A DNA stretch of 64,000 nt from positions 434,001 through 498,000 of the forward strand of contig JAUKUA010000010.1 in the NCBI GenBank assembly GCA_030549175.1. The letters are read 5' to 3'. Positions 21,120-32,196 of the stretch are shown piece after piece. How positions within the stretch are numbered: position 1 is the first letter of the stretch; each line of letters opens with the position of its first letter. The position numbers were made by a program, and so were the translations under genes. The DNA comes from Lasiosphaeris hirsuta. Taxonomy: Eukaryota > Ascomycota > Sordariomycetes > Sordariales > Lasiosphaeriaceae. The notes under the pieces were generated by a model, which was not told where the DNA came from, made no database searches, and saw only the letters and a list, made by a program, of their open reading frames with translations.

Positions 21120-24100
21120 CTATGCAGAGGCCGGAGGCTGAGTAGCTGAATTTTGGTCAAAGACCGGCGAAGCCGGGGGATCTTGGATAACTTCAACAGA
21201 CGAACGCACACCCTTCTCTTCTTCCTGAAGACGGGCGATGCACTTCTTGCCGAATTTCGATTGGTGATGATTCGCCAGCGTATCCCGTCGAGCGAAGCGC
21301 TTACCACACCCCCATCTGGTGCCATCTCTCAGCTCACCGAAGCAGGAAAATTTCCCTTGGTCCCCATGTCCCTGCTGATGTCTCTTGCAATCACTTTCTC
21401 GAGCGAATGCTCTGCTGCAGACTGTGCATTCCCATGGCCTTGCCGTTTCATGAACCAAGAGGTGTGACTCAAGGTTAAACCTGCGAGAAAAGACCTTATC
21501 ACACACTTGGCATCTGTGCTCGCTTTTCTTCTTTCGCGTGCCATGAGTTATTGCGTCAGTTGCAGAACCGGGGACTGTTTGCTGAAGATGGGCCTCCTCT
21601 CTTGGGTCTATTTCAGACGGCGAGTGTAGCGACCTTTCGAGCGTCCGAGCGTACAGTGGACCAGGCCGTTGCTTCAAAGTTTGGCTGACTTCCTCGTCGT
21701 CGGGAAATTCATCTTCGAGTTGCCAACAACCGTGGGCTTCCTTCATGTGTCTCTTGAAATCCTTTTCCGTACTCAACCCGATGACTCCACTCGGGCAACC
21801 ATTTATGGTGCATCGAAATGGCCGTCTATGCTTGTGGGTGTGCTGGTCCCGCTGTTCTTTCGTTGCAAATCCGTCGGAAAAGTACTTGCAGCTCAGCCTC
21901 GAGCACTTGTACAGACTGGTCCCATAATGTTCTTGGAGCCCTTTCATGGTGTCGTTTTCAGCCGTTAAAAGCAGCCTCTCGATGAGGCTTCGTGTCCTTT
22001 CGACTACACTCTTCGACCCGCCAATAAGGTCGAGGGCGTTTTCTACAGGGTCCACTTCATCATAGAATGCTAGTTGCTTTCGGGTCGATATAACGGCTTG
22101 CTGCAGTTTTTCGAATGAGTCCATAGTCGCTAAAGGCTGGAGCCTGATCTGGCTTCCTTGAGAGACATGCAGCCTTCCTTTAGGGCCGGCATAGTGGAGC
22201 TGAAGAAAAACTTCGAGCGATTCGCTGAGTTCGCGGAGGCCGGCATCGTCATTTCCGAAGCCGACCAGACAGGCCTCCAGGTGCCGCGCCCAGTAGCTGA
22301 CTGCATAGTCCAAAAAGGCGTAGTATCCACTGAGGATGAAGGCGGTCGTTGTCACATAGTTCTGGTCTCTAAAACCAGGGAGATTCAAGTAATTGACGCA
22401 GAGAGTTGCCAACTCCAGATCTCCATCGGTCGGATCGACATGTTTCTCCCCAATGAGAAATCTTCAAGGGCTTAGTTAGGGTGGACACTACCGGATGCGA
22501 CCGAGGGATTCCTGACTTACAGCTTGGCCGTAAGATGAACCAATTCTACCGTGCCGTCTGATCTCATTTCGACAAGAGACCCACACAAATCCTTCGAGTC
22601 CACGCGGAAACGTAGCTTATCGAAGTCAACACACTGAGCCTCGAGATCGACTGACTTGGCTCCCTGTATCTCACGCCATTTCATAGGCCGCTTAGCACAG
22701 GTAAGCCATGTGAGTAAAGTCTTACAGCCCCGCTGATGGGAGATGCTTGCATGGTCGAATATTCTCACGACTATACGAGCATACCTGCGTACATGCGTTA
22801 GCCCAGATAATAGTGATATAAGGCTTCTTGCAGTTCCATCAGCAGCTCTTATACTTACGCGGCGTTGATCTCGTTCGGAAATCGGCCAGGAGCCAACTCA
22901 TAGTTGAGTCCTTCAACGTCAATTTGATATAGCAGGTTCGTAGATATGAGCTTAGCAAGCAGGAACATGCCTGCGCAGTCGGAGTTAGCAATTATCAACC
23001 TCCATGTCTGGCCACGGTTCAAAGGGTGATACCTCCGGACGCGCTGACGGTTCTACGAGCGATAGCGTCTCGCGCCTCGTCTGAAATGTCAAACTTTTGT
23101 TGGATGTCGATTGCCCATTTTGAGCTAAACTGTTCGATGTCCATCTTGTTGTCTTCGACGGTCATCTTGATTGCTGAGGCGCGTGTGAAATCTTTACGCG
23201 CAACCCCGTCGTCTTGGCTAGCGAAAAGGCACCGAACCTGATCCGGGTTTGAAGGAGGTAGGCCTTCAACTAGCTTGCAAAACCACCCCGATATTTGGGA
23301 CCGTTCCTTTCTTGGGCACTCGTCAATCCCATCCAAGATGATATAGACAGTCGGACAGTTCAAAATTGAGACTCGAAGCAGATCTTCAATGATCTTGTGC
23401 GTGCTCAAAACAGCTTCATTACTCGTTGCGTATTTTTCGTAGTAGTATGGAAGCAACGAGTCTTTGCTGCATGAAAGAAGCTGCAGCAGGAGGCTGCGGG
23501 CGATGGAGACGAAGTTGTCGCGTTCATTGTCCCCGTGCTTGCAAAAGAAGTAGAGTACTACTGGATGAGTATTCAACTTTTGAGTCTCTTCAACGACCAT
23601 CGATGCTAAAATCGTCTTGCCTAAAAAGCCTGTTTTAGTCCAGTTACTGGTCCTCCCGGGAAGCAACTGACCTGCCCCAGGAATGCCACTCAGCCACAAC
23701 AATGGTGGGATTGTTTGACACATCGGGTCAAACCAGGCCTTGAACGTCTTGTTGTTCAGAAACCAGTGCCCACTATTTGGGTAACCTGCACGAACATCTG
23801 AGTATTCGTGCTGGTCGTTCTGAACATTGGCAGACCGCAACCAGCCGGCTACTTCTCGGTAGCGCGCGTTCATCTCCCGGAATCGTCTATTGCTTTCAGC
23901 TTCTGCGATCTCTTGGAACTGCTTATCTCGCCGCTTTCTTTCTTCTTGAATGTCCAAGAATTCCTTGTCTCTCTGTATTTTGTCGATTTGCGAGGCTTGA
24001 ATGTGCAAGAGAGTGGCCTGGCTGACAATGAGATGTTTGTGCCTCTGGACCCCACCGAGAATATCATCGAACTGCGACCTGTAAGTTTTCCAGGTTGCTT

Positions 24101-24793
24101 GCCAGAGCTGCTTCCACACTGGCAACATGCGACCATAGTCAGGTTACCCAAAACTCAAGACATTCAGAAGTCAAAGGGTTTCTTACTTGGCTGCAAAAAG
24201 TACTTTAGAGCCCGTTTATGGAAATCGAGAACGCCCTTGTACAAATGGCTCAAAGCCCGCCTCATGTCACCGCTTTGCGAGAAGAGCAGCTCATATTGCC
24301 CAAGAAGGGGTAACTCTTCGCCGAGATTCTCATATACGCTGAGGAGTTCGGTAAAAGCCTCAGAAAGCGAGCTCCCAATCTGTCCACATTTGTAAAGTCT
24401 CTTTGTCAGCCGGGGGGGGGGGGGGGGGGGATGCGACAATAAAGAGACCACACACCTGCAACAATAGTTTTAGTGGTCCCTGTGGAGGTCTTCGTTAGCT
24501 GACTTCTATTTGAAAGTTCTTTCGGATGAGGATCTAACCCAAATGAAAGCGATGACCTCCGAAACATTCAAAAAGGTCTCAACCACCTTTCCGAGCTCCG
24601 TCAAGGCTTCGAGGGTGGGTTTGAGACGGCCCACCGCCTGTAGTCTCCTGGTTGCGTGCTGTTCCTTTTGGATAGTATTGATTTCGCACAGTAGGGTTGC
24701 GAGAGTGGTTTGCTGGAAAGCAGCACGATACTTTGGTTTCAGGTCTGACTTGAAATCGGCAAGGGCTTGCTCGAAGGCAGAATTGTTTGCCAT
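21120..24793 (-). CDS. NACHT (NLR-like) STAND receptor with N-terminal DUF7708-type domain and C-terminal C2H2 fingers, 1074 aa
   Basis: Exons (minus strand order): 24793-24539, 24479-24456, 24379-24187, 24118-23672, 23620-23033, 22970-22859, 22784-22521, 22461-21120. All phases agree and the sum is 3225 nt. Residues 1 to about 250 match the DUF7708-like helical domain of fungal STAND proteins (FIW|GPLKLLLQ across the 24-nt exon 2). The NACHT ATP-binding domain follows, with P-loop GIPGAGKT at 302-309, Walker B VYIILDGIDE at 398-407 and FASQDDG. A winged-helix region comes next (CKTLLTWLTCAKRPMKW, ending in ELVHLTAKL). C2H2 fingers lie at about 814-871 and 945-1027. Such receptors oligomerise on ligand binding. 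The finger tail could be the sensor or a DNA/RNA-binding part (inference). Intron 2 contains 19 consecutive C on the coding strand. The gene looks intact and is divergent from the SNF2 gene. Confidence 0.87.
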
Positions 24794-25179
24794 CGTATAC
24801 TGCTCCCAAGAGTGTGTTGTGAATTAGCATCTTTCTTCATACCAGAATCAATGGAGCGAGGCTTGAAGTAGAATCGGAAACATGAAAAAACTGGGTGAGT
24901 TGGTGCCTGATATTGGAAGACTGGACTCATATTGACCCCGCCCCGATGCGGAGTATGTCTCCTCTCATGTCCACCTGCAATGTGCATGTGCTGCCCACGC
25001 ACCTGCAGCAATCGCTGATTACCTTGCAGATACGCCTGCCAAGAATGGGGCGGTGCGCTCATCGCCTCAGTGCCACACAGGCATCAGCTCCGAAGTCTCA
25101 CCACAAAATCTACATTATCAGGCTCGTTGGCAGCTTCCGGCACGGAAACCGACACCACAGGTAAAGCTGGCTCAGCAAA
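24794..25179. promoter_or_regulatory. shared divergent intergenic region
   Basis: 386 bp separate the start codons of the minus-strand NACHT receptor and the plus-strand SNF2/RING gene. It must hold both promoters. No TATA box or known operator stands out. The short open frames here overlap antisense partners. Confidence 0.5.
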
Positions 25180-28100
25180 ATGTTTAGTCGAAAGAGGGCA
25201 TATCCTTTTGCTGGCGACCAACAGGACTTGATTGATATTTTCCCTCCTAATGCTGGCGCGTCTTCCCAGCAATTGTGGCTTCCCGCTCCGAGCCAGCAGC
25301 CGATTCTTCCATTTCACCGCCAACAGGACAAGAGTGTCGCCAACTTGGTTCCACCAACTTTTCCCAGCTACACCCAGGATACCCGATTGTTTCCCACTTA
25401 TTCAGAATCGAGACCTCAGAATATTAGCCAACGCGTCGAAGACGGCTCGGGAAACCAACATGTCTGCTTTGGTGCCGTATGTCTTCTCCGAGCTTGATCC
25501 GTTGGCCTAGTTCTAGCTAATAGCGGAGCTCCAAGCTTCTTGACATCACAGCACAACTGCGTCTTCAGCCTCAACTGAGCCATGGTTATACTTTTCCATC
25601 GTCGCAGTGCTTTGAAATTTGTCGGTATGGCGGATTCTACGCACTTGAGTGGTCCGGGGCAAGGTTTGCGGTCTTGAGCAAGAGGGTCTGCGAGTGCATG
25701 CATCGTCTGTTGGAGCCACACGACTTCAACGTACAGCTACGAGCATTTGTGCCACGCGAGGAATGGTTCCGGGCTGTCGACTCCTGGCAACTAGAAGGCA
25801 CACCAGATCGGCTGACCTTCGAACTCAACATCTACGGACCTCGAGAACTCGCACAGCGCGCGGGTAAAATTCTTTCCGGGGTTGACCTGCATTTGCAATG
25901 GCCCCAGTACGGGCTAGATGGGTTTGTATATTATAACCCCCACTACCTTCACCTTGAAGAAGTACTTGGGAGGCAGGTTCTAGAGACCCCATTAGCCACC
26001 TCCCAGCACGGATTGCCCGCCAAGGGAGGCAAGCCATGGGACGATGCGGAGCAACAAAACGTCAGCGAAACGGCCGAGATAGACCGTATCTTGAACTCCC
26101 TGTCACATCACAACATTCTAAAGCGGCCAAGCATTGATCAACGTATCAGGACTATTCCAAAAGAGTAATACCCCGGCCCGGAATGCATCTGTTACAGACC
26201 AACTGACTAATGCTGAGGAAAAAGTCACCAAGCGGAGGCAGTCGACTTTATTTTCCGACGGGAGACGGGAAATATGCCTCCAGAGAAGACTCTTTGGAGA
26301 AAGAAACAAGATGTCACCTCCGACACAGACGAGACACTGCGAGTGATGCCCAGCCTGCCTCTTCGAAACGAACTTACTTGACTAACAGCGACAAAGATAC
26401 CGCCACATCCTCACTGGCGCTCAGTCCCTCGAGCCTAAGGACAGCAGAGGCGGGATTCTCGCCGACGACATGGGTCTTGGCAAGTCCCTTGTGATTCTTT
26501 CCATTGTTGCTGGGTGTTTGGACCGAGCAAACGCATTTTCATTGGGAACTACAAATGAAGGCGCGACACCACTAATTAGGGCTAAATCGACACTCGTGAT
26601 CGCTCCGTCGTCGCGTGAGACTCCCCTCCCGGACTTTACCTGTGTTATTTTTTGACAGATTTTTCAGTCCTGCTTGATACCTGGATCCAAGAGATCCGAG
26701 AGTATGTGAAACTTTCTGCTTTTCCATGACAAGACCATCACCTAATTTTAAACAGTCATACGAACCTTGGTAGTCTAACGTTCTACAAGCACCATGGCCA
26801 AGGCAGGAACGACGACGAAAGGCGTAAAGAACTCCTCAAGAGCGACATTGTCCTTTCAACCTACGCTACAGTTGCTGCTGATATTCGCCAGGGCAATGGA
26901 ATATTTACTCGCATTATCTGGTTCAGAGTGGTGCTGGACGAAGGTTAGTGGGGCTGTACTTCTCACAGGACCAGTCTCCGAAGCTGACTGCAATGGGTAG
27001 CTCATGAGATTCGGAACCGATCAACCAAACAGTGCCAGGCCATTGTGAGCATTCAAGCGATGCATCGGTGGTGTCTAACCGGGACGCCAATCCAAAATTC
27101 CGTCGAAGACCTTGGTGCCCTTGTTTCTTTTCTTCACTTGCCTATTCTACAGAATGCTACAACCTTCCGGAAGTACGTCGCTACACCTTCCGCCTCGGAG
27201 TCAAGAGAGCGCTTCAGGAACCTCAGGTTACTGTTGCAGAGTATCTGCTTGCGACGTACCAAGGAGCTTCTCAGACTCCCCGAGACACTCGAAGAAATAA
27301 GATGGGTGGAGTTCAGCACCTCGGAGCGGCAAGAGTACGACAACATCCACCTTCAATGTCGGCGCAAGATCGACATAGTGGTGAGCGGGCATAAGAAAGA
27401 AAGGGTAAACTGCATCCTTCTCGAGTCGTTGCTCAAACTCCGCCTCTACTGCAACAACGGTACTCCGAAAGACCAATCGATTTCTGCGCTACCCAGTAAC
27501 TTCAATCGTGACCCAGACGAAACCCCCAGCTACCTTCAGCAAGACGATGACACAAGCTGCGCATTCTGTTCGGGGCCTATCTATTCAATGGGTGACCCGG
27601 AAGAGCCAGATGGCGGAGTTCTCCTCTTTGGTTGCACTCATCGAGCCTGTCGAGACTGTATATGGCGGTACCATGCGGAAGAAACCCGATGCCCGGTGTG
27701 CTCGCCTGGAAGCGCTGAGGGACATACGCCGTTTTTAATACCGGCCGCCAACCTTTTGTCGGAGCATGAAAACGTGACTTCAGCTCTCATTAATACTCGG
27801 TATCCTTCAAAGCTTCTAGCATTTCTGGAAGATATCTCAGCCCAGCAGTCACAGAAAAGGTATTCGCCCACTTACTTGTACGACTGATCCGCAACAGTTG
27901 AGTCTGGATGGAAGAAACTAATAATAATATCGCAATTTAGCATTGTGTTTTCCTCTTGGAAGAAAACATTGGATCTCATTAGCGAGCTGCTGGAGTCTAG
28001 AGGCATACAATTCTCCTGCATCCATGGCTCTCTTCCTATCAACAAACGACTAAGCACATTGAAGGACTTTCGGGAGCAATCCGATGCCAAGGTGCTGCTT

Positions 28101-28651
28101 ATGACGCTTGGAACTGGGGCAGTTGGGTGAGATCGCTTTTTATCTCTTGCAAGGATGAGTTCGTGAAGTGCGGAAATCCTAACAATCAAAAGAATAGCCC
28201 GCCCTGGATTGATTAGGAACTGACTGTTTGTATAGCCTAAACCTCGCCGTCGCGACCCGAATTTACTTGATGGAACCGCAGTGGAATCCATCCATCGAGC
28301 TCCAAGCTGTTGGCCGGGCACATCGCTTAGGTCAACAAGACCAAGTTACTATCGTCCGCTACATCATGAAAGGCACCGTTGAGGATGTAAGTTGGCATAT
28401 GTTGACGTGGTCACTGCCACTGATTAATGTGAATATCTGAGCAGAGCAACGTCCTTCCCCGCCAAAAAGGCAAACTACAGCTTGCCTCTGGCGGTTTCGA
28501 AAAGCGCAAGCGCGGGATCGGCAACGATACATTGCAGTCATTACGGGTTTGTCTCCCCTCAAGTTATTTTTTCCACTTCAAAGACTATGTTAACATTCTA
28601 AAGGGTTACTTTGGCGTCCATCCTTATGACATTGTCGAAGCCGAAAGATAG
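25180..28651 (+). CDS. SNF2-family helicase with RING finger (Rad5/HLTF-like), 949 aa
   Basis: Exons: 25180-25476, 25524-26164, 26225-26342, 26389-26614, 26668-26701, 26756-26943, 27001-27859, 27941-28126, 28236-28386, 28445-28546, 28604-28651. Phases agree and the sum is 2850 nt. The Q-motif region is HQAEAVDFIFRRETG (junction of exons 2/3). Walker A is ADDMGLGKS (about 377-385) and motif II DEAH spans the exon 6/7 junction (500-503). LTGTPIQNS follows. A C3HC4 RING with C688, C691, C713, H715, C718, C721, C732, C735 sits inside the helicase as in Rad5/Rad16/HLTF. The C-terminal helicase lobe has VGRAHRLGQQ. Family members are ATP-dependent DNA translocases and ubiquitin ligases in DNA repair. 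This one is shorter than Rad5 and has no HIRAN domain that I can see, so it resembles the many accessory SNF2-RING paralogues of fungi. Intact; intron 3 is only 46 nt. Confidence 0.88.
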
Positions 28652-30750
28652 CTAGATGGGTACCTAATATCACATGAAACCAACTGACAACCTTATGCCA
28701 GCTCCTAAAATCTGCGCCAAAGACAATATTAAAAATCATCCTTCTACCAACAGAGCCCAATCACTCCCGCAACAGCGTACAAATCCCAAACTCCCGAGTC
28801 ATCTGCCCAACCATGACCATGCCCATAACCTCAAGCGTCCGCGGATCTCCCAAAAGAGCCCGTAGACAATGCACACAATCAGCCTCACAACATGCTAAAG
28901 ACTCTCTCCATCTGCAAGCTGTGATTCGCTTCGAAACCGGGACAGGCCTCCGACAATCGCGAGCGGGACCATGCTAACGACGAAACTGACAATGTAATTC
29001 AAGTCGGACGGGGTGCTCCGCCGTGTGCAACTTTTTCTTGTTGAAGAAGAGGCTGTCCACGAAATCGGCTAGGTTTGTTTTCCAGGAGTTAGGTTGTTAA
29101 ATCAAGTCAGGGGTATTCTTTTTCTCCGTGACGTCGAGGGTGCAATTGAAAATACGATTTTTGATCTTCAAGTGCTTTGAGCAGCGGTGTTCTTAGGACA
29201 AACATAGTGGCGTATTCCAGGGTTGGCATGTTTTTGATGATCCACTGTAAGACCGAAGGCAGCGTATCCGTACTCGTTGGATCTGGTCATCTCGCGCTCG
29301 ATAGATGGCAACAAACTGATGACGAGCTTGGGGAGATTGTGACTTGACGAGAGCAGGGAGGGCTTCAGAGTCAACGGGTGCTGATGGCATCCAATACCAT
29401 GGTCCAGCATACTGTGGGATTTCCAATAGCGTGGGCCGATTGTGCATGCTGCTGGGCCATTGGCTGGCCTCGAGACCTATTGCAGGTGCTTGCCTCTGGC
29501 AGCCCTTTCGCACCAGAATGGAGGCAAACAAGCACGGCCTTGGAGGCAGAAAATTTTCTAGCGGCCTGTCATTGAATTCGCATCGCACGAGCATCTGTCA
29601 GATTCGTCCCTCCCTCCACTCCAAATTAGTTGCCCAATATAGCGCTCACCGCGGTGGTCACGGAAAGGGGTCGCCGCACTTGCAGTCTGATTGGAGTGCG
29701 CGCTCTCACCAGTGCACCTAAATGATGCCAAAGCGGCTTCCGCTCTGGGCAATTCCTTCACGAATGGAGCCGTGCGCCTTGAAGCCGACCAGAAATCGCG
29801 GGGATCTCCACCTCCACACTCACCTCCCTGTCACCCCAGATTCTCACGAACGCGCCTATCTCGGGACGGGTACCCGAGGAGCGAAATTCCCGCCAGGAAG
29901 GGTTGGCAATGTCAAAATTCCATCTTTGCTCTCGGCTAGAGAGCGATTTCTGACTCTAAGCAGGGACAGGGTCTCCATTCCAGAGCTGTCACGGGTAGAG
30001 AGCCAGTCAAAAATCCAAGCTCCGTGTCACACAAGCTTCGCGATAGTGACAAGGAGGCAGCAATAAGTCAGGATCTTCTGGCCCCCTCAGAAGTTGCGGC
30101 GCATCAATGTGCGGGAGACCTCACCAATCATGAAATTCACACAGATTAAGAATCACGCGTCTAATTTGCTGCCCGCTATGACAGGTGCAGCTGAGGCAGT
30201 GTTGGTGATCATATCCATTGGATCGATTGGGAGGTACACGGACAGTGAGCGGGTAGACGGGACGGCCCTCGCCCCATACTAGCAGATGCACCGTTTTTTC
30301 CACAGCCGCCAGTGATGAAGGAGCCGATGCAATTCGCCGTCCGTCTGGGATACGGATGCGAGTATCTGGGTCCTACTGGTTGTCGCCAGGCCGACATTAA
30401 GGGGGAAAGTGATGGGTTGACGCGTGTATCACGAGTATATATCTCGAGTTCACACCCGTCGGTGTGATTAAGGAGATGTTAGCAGAATACGAATCAGTCT
30501 TGAATTTTCGTTTTCCACCGCTCCTTGTAGCACCGTCCTAGGTTCTGAAACTTGATTGCTTCAGTCAGACTCGTATAGCGTCCCTTCCGGTCGTGAGATC
30601 ACTATTAGTGATGCGAGGAGGTAGGTACCCATCGAGAAGGAGCGTTGCTTAATTACAGTCCGGGTCAACAGTGATGAAAGTACCTTATTGTAAAATTTAT
30701 CTCCAAGGCTCGAGCCGGAGAACCCATCAACCACGTGATAATTCAAAAAG
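28652..30750. other. no gene recognised
   Basis: 3' flank of the SNF2 gene followed by about 2 kb without a recognisable domain. Open frames on both strands at 29168-29720 overlap each other. One minus-strand frame reads SVLQWIIKNMPTLEYATMF, coding-like, without a start or identifiable family. A decayed gene is possible. Confidence 0.4.
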
Positions 30751-30860
30751 TGTTGGAGGTGGTGGGTGCTGCAGCCACCACCCCACCTGGCCAGTGCTTT
30801 TGCGCCTGTTTAGTGGCTGCAGGCCAGGGAAATCCTAGCCCGCAACACCACAGAATGGAT
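30751..30860 (+). repeat. short dispersed repeat with TGTTG...CAACA ends, copy 1
   Basis: 97 bp from TGTTGGAGGTGGTG to CCCGCAACA (30847), with perfect 5-bp inverted termini in TG...CA form. A shared flank CCACAGAAT follows. It matches 50929-51047 in the same orientation, especially over TGCAGGCCAGGGAAATCCT and the 3' end. It looks like a very short solo-LTR or similar element. Immediately after it, HET homology begins in mid-domain. Confidence 0.65.
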
Positions 30861-31969
30861 TGACTGTCTCTGCATTCGCCAGCATGATCGGCAAGATCTC
30901 ATGGCCGATATTGCCCAGATCCCCGCTATCTATGGGAACGCGTGCGTCACCATATCAGTTGCACGAGCAACTCACAGTCGGGAAGGATTTCTCCATCCAT
31001 CGTCATTTGCACCAAATAATCGGGCAGCGTTCAGATTGCCCTTTGCCTGTGCTGACGGGGGGATCTTGGGTCTGCCGTTCTTTCACAGATCCAGCTGAGC
31101 TCGCCCATTGATCAGCGGGCCTGAACTTTTCAAGAACATATTCTCTCACGGCGGGTTCTCCAGTTTACACCCTTTACGCTTCATTGGACATGTCGAAAGA
31201 TCGCAAAACATCTATGGCGAAGACCTAGAATCTATACCCGGCGGGACCGTCGAGACACTGTCACGAATGTATGACATGTACCTAACTCGGATTTCACGAT
31301 ACTTAATATTCGTCCAAGGAGTGGATGGATGTGGTCACTGAATATACACATCGAAGTTTGACATACAACGCTGATAAGTTAATGCGATTTGGGGGGCCGC
31401 TGGAGCTTGGACATCTCCATTCGGAGACTCTTACGCGTCTGGCCTTTGGCTCTCCTATCTCTCACTGGGACTGCTGTGGAAAACCTCATCACCGGATCCA
31501 AAGCCTGAGATTGCGCCAAAACAACATTTACGCCGTCATGGTCCTGGGCCAGTGCAGAAGGCCTGGTCGACCTCTTCGAACACATGTTTACCGAGATTGA
31601 CGACATGCTGAGGATCTTGCCCTGTTCTGTCATGTCCGCTTACAAGGAAGCACCCTATGGTAGTGTTGTGTACGGGTCCCTGGTTGTCAGCGGCTACCTG
31701 CAAGAAGCTTTCTTACCGACTTCAGAGGGGCCAGACTTCCCTGATTCATCACATGTACCCGGGGGAGACTCTCGACCTTGAACCAGCTGTCCTATGGGAA
31801 GATTATTCGCAAAGTGCTCTGGATCGCATGGTTGAAGGTTCCAAGGTGTATTGCCTTAGGGGTTGCTACCTTTGATGGTGAAAGTCTCGGACCATCGGGG
31901 TTAATCCTTACCACTAAGGACAAGAAATGTTTCCGTCGGGTCGGTGTTTTCATCTTCGAGCCTCTCTAG
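30856..31969 (+). pseudogene. HET-domain protein, 5'-truncated and frameshifted
   Basis: Translation begins abruptly inside the HET core with WIDCLCIRQHD, then IYGNACVTISVARATHSREGFL. This corresponds to the family's WIDxLCI and Y..A..TI.A motifs. The N-terminal half of the domain is absent because a dispersed repeat precedes it directly. Downstream pieces recur in other frames: a C-terminal PYGSVVYGSLVVSGYLQ segment (about 31650-31700), SSHVPGETLDLEPAVLWEDY after a frameshift, and finally TTKDKKCFRRVGVFIFEPL ending at TAG 31967-31969. At least three frame changes and several stops occur. It is a relic of a third HET gene in the window. Confidence 0.7.
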
Positions 31970-32196
31970 GAAGATGATGTGCGAGCGGGGGCTATACTTA
32001 GCATGCAGCAACGTGCGTTTCGAGGCGTGACAACTCGTATGATGGCAATTGTTTAGGATATTAGACAGGTATGTCCAAGGGAACAATTGAACTGGGATCC
32101 ATAGTTCTATGGCGAGCCGTGAACAGACCTATCATTAGTTTCTTCCACTTGCAATCTTTCACAAACAAAGACTAGCTCAAATATGGATGACAGTTA

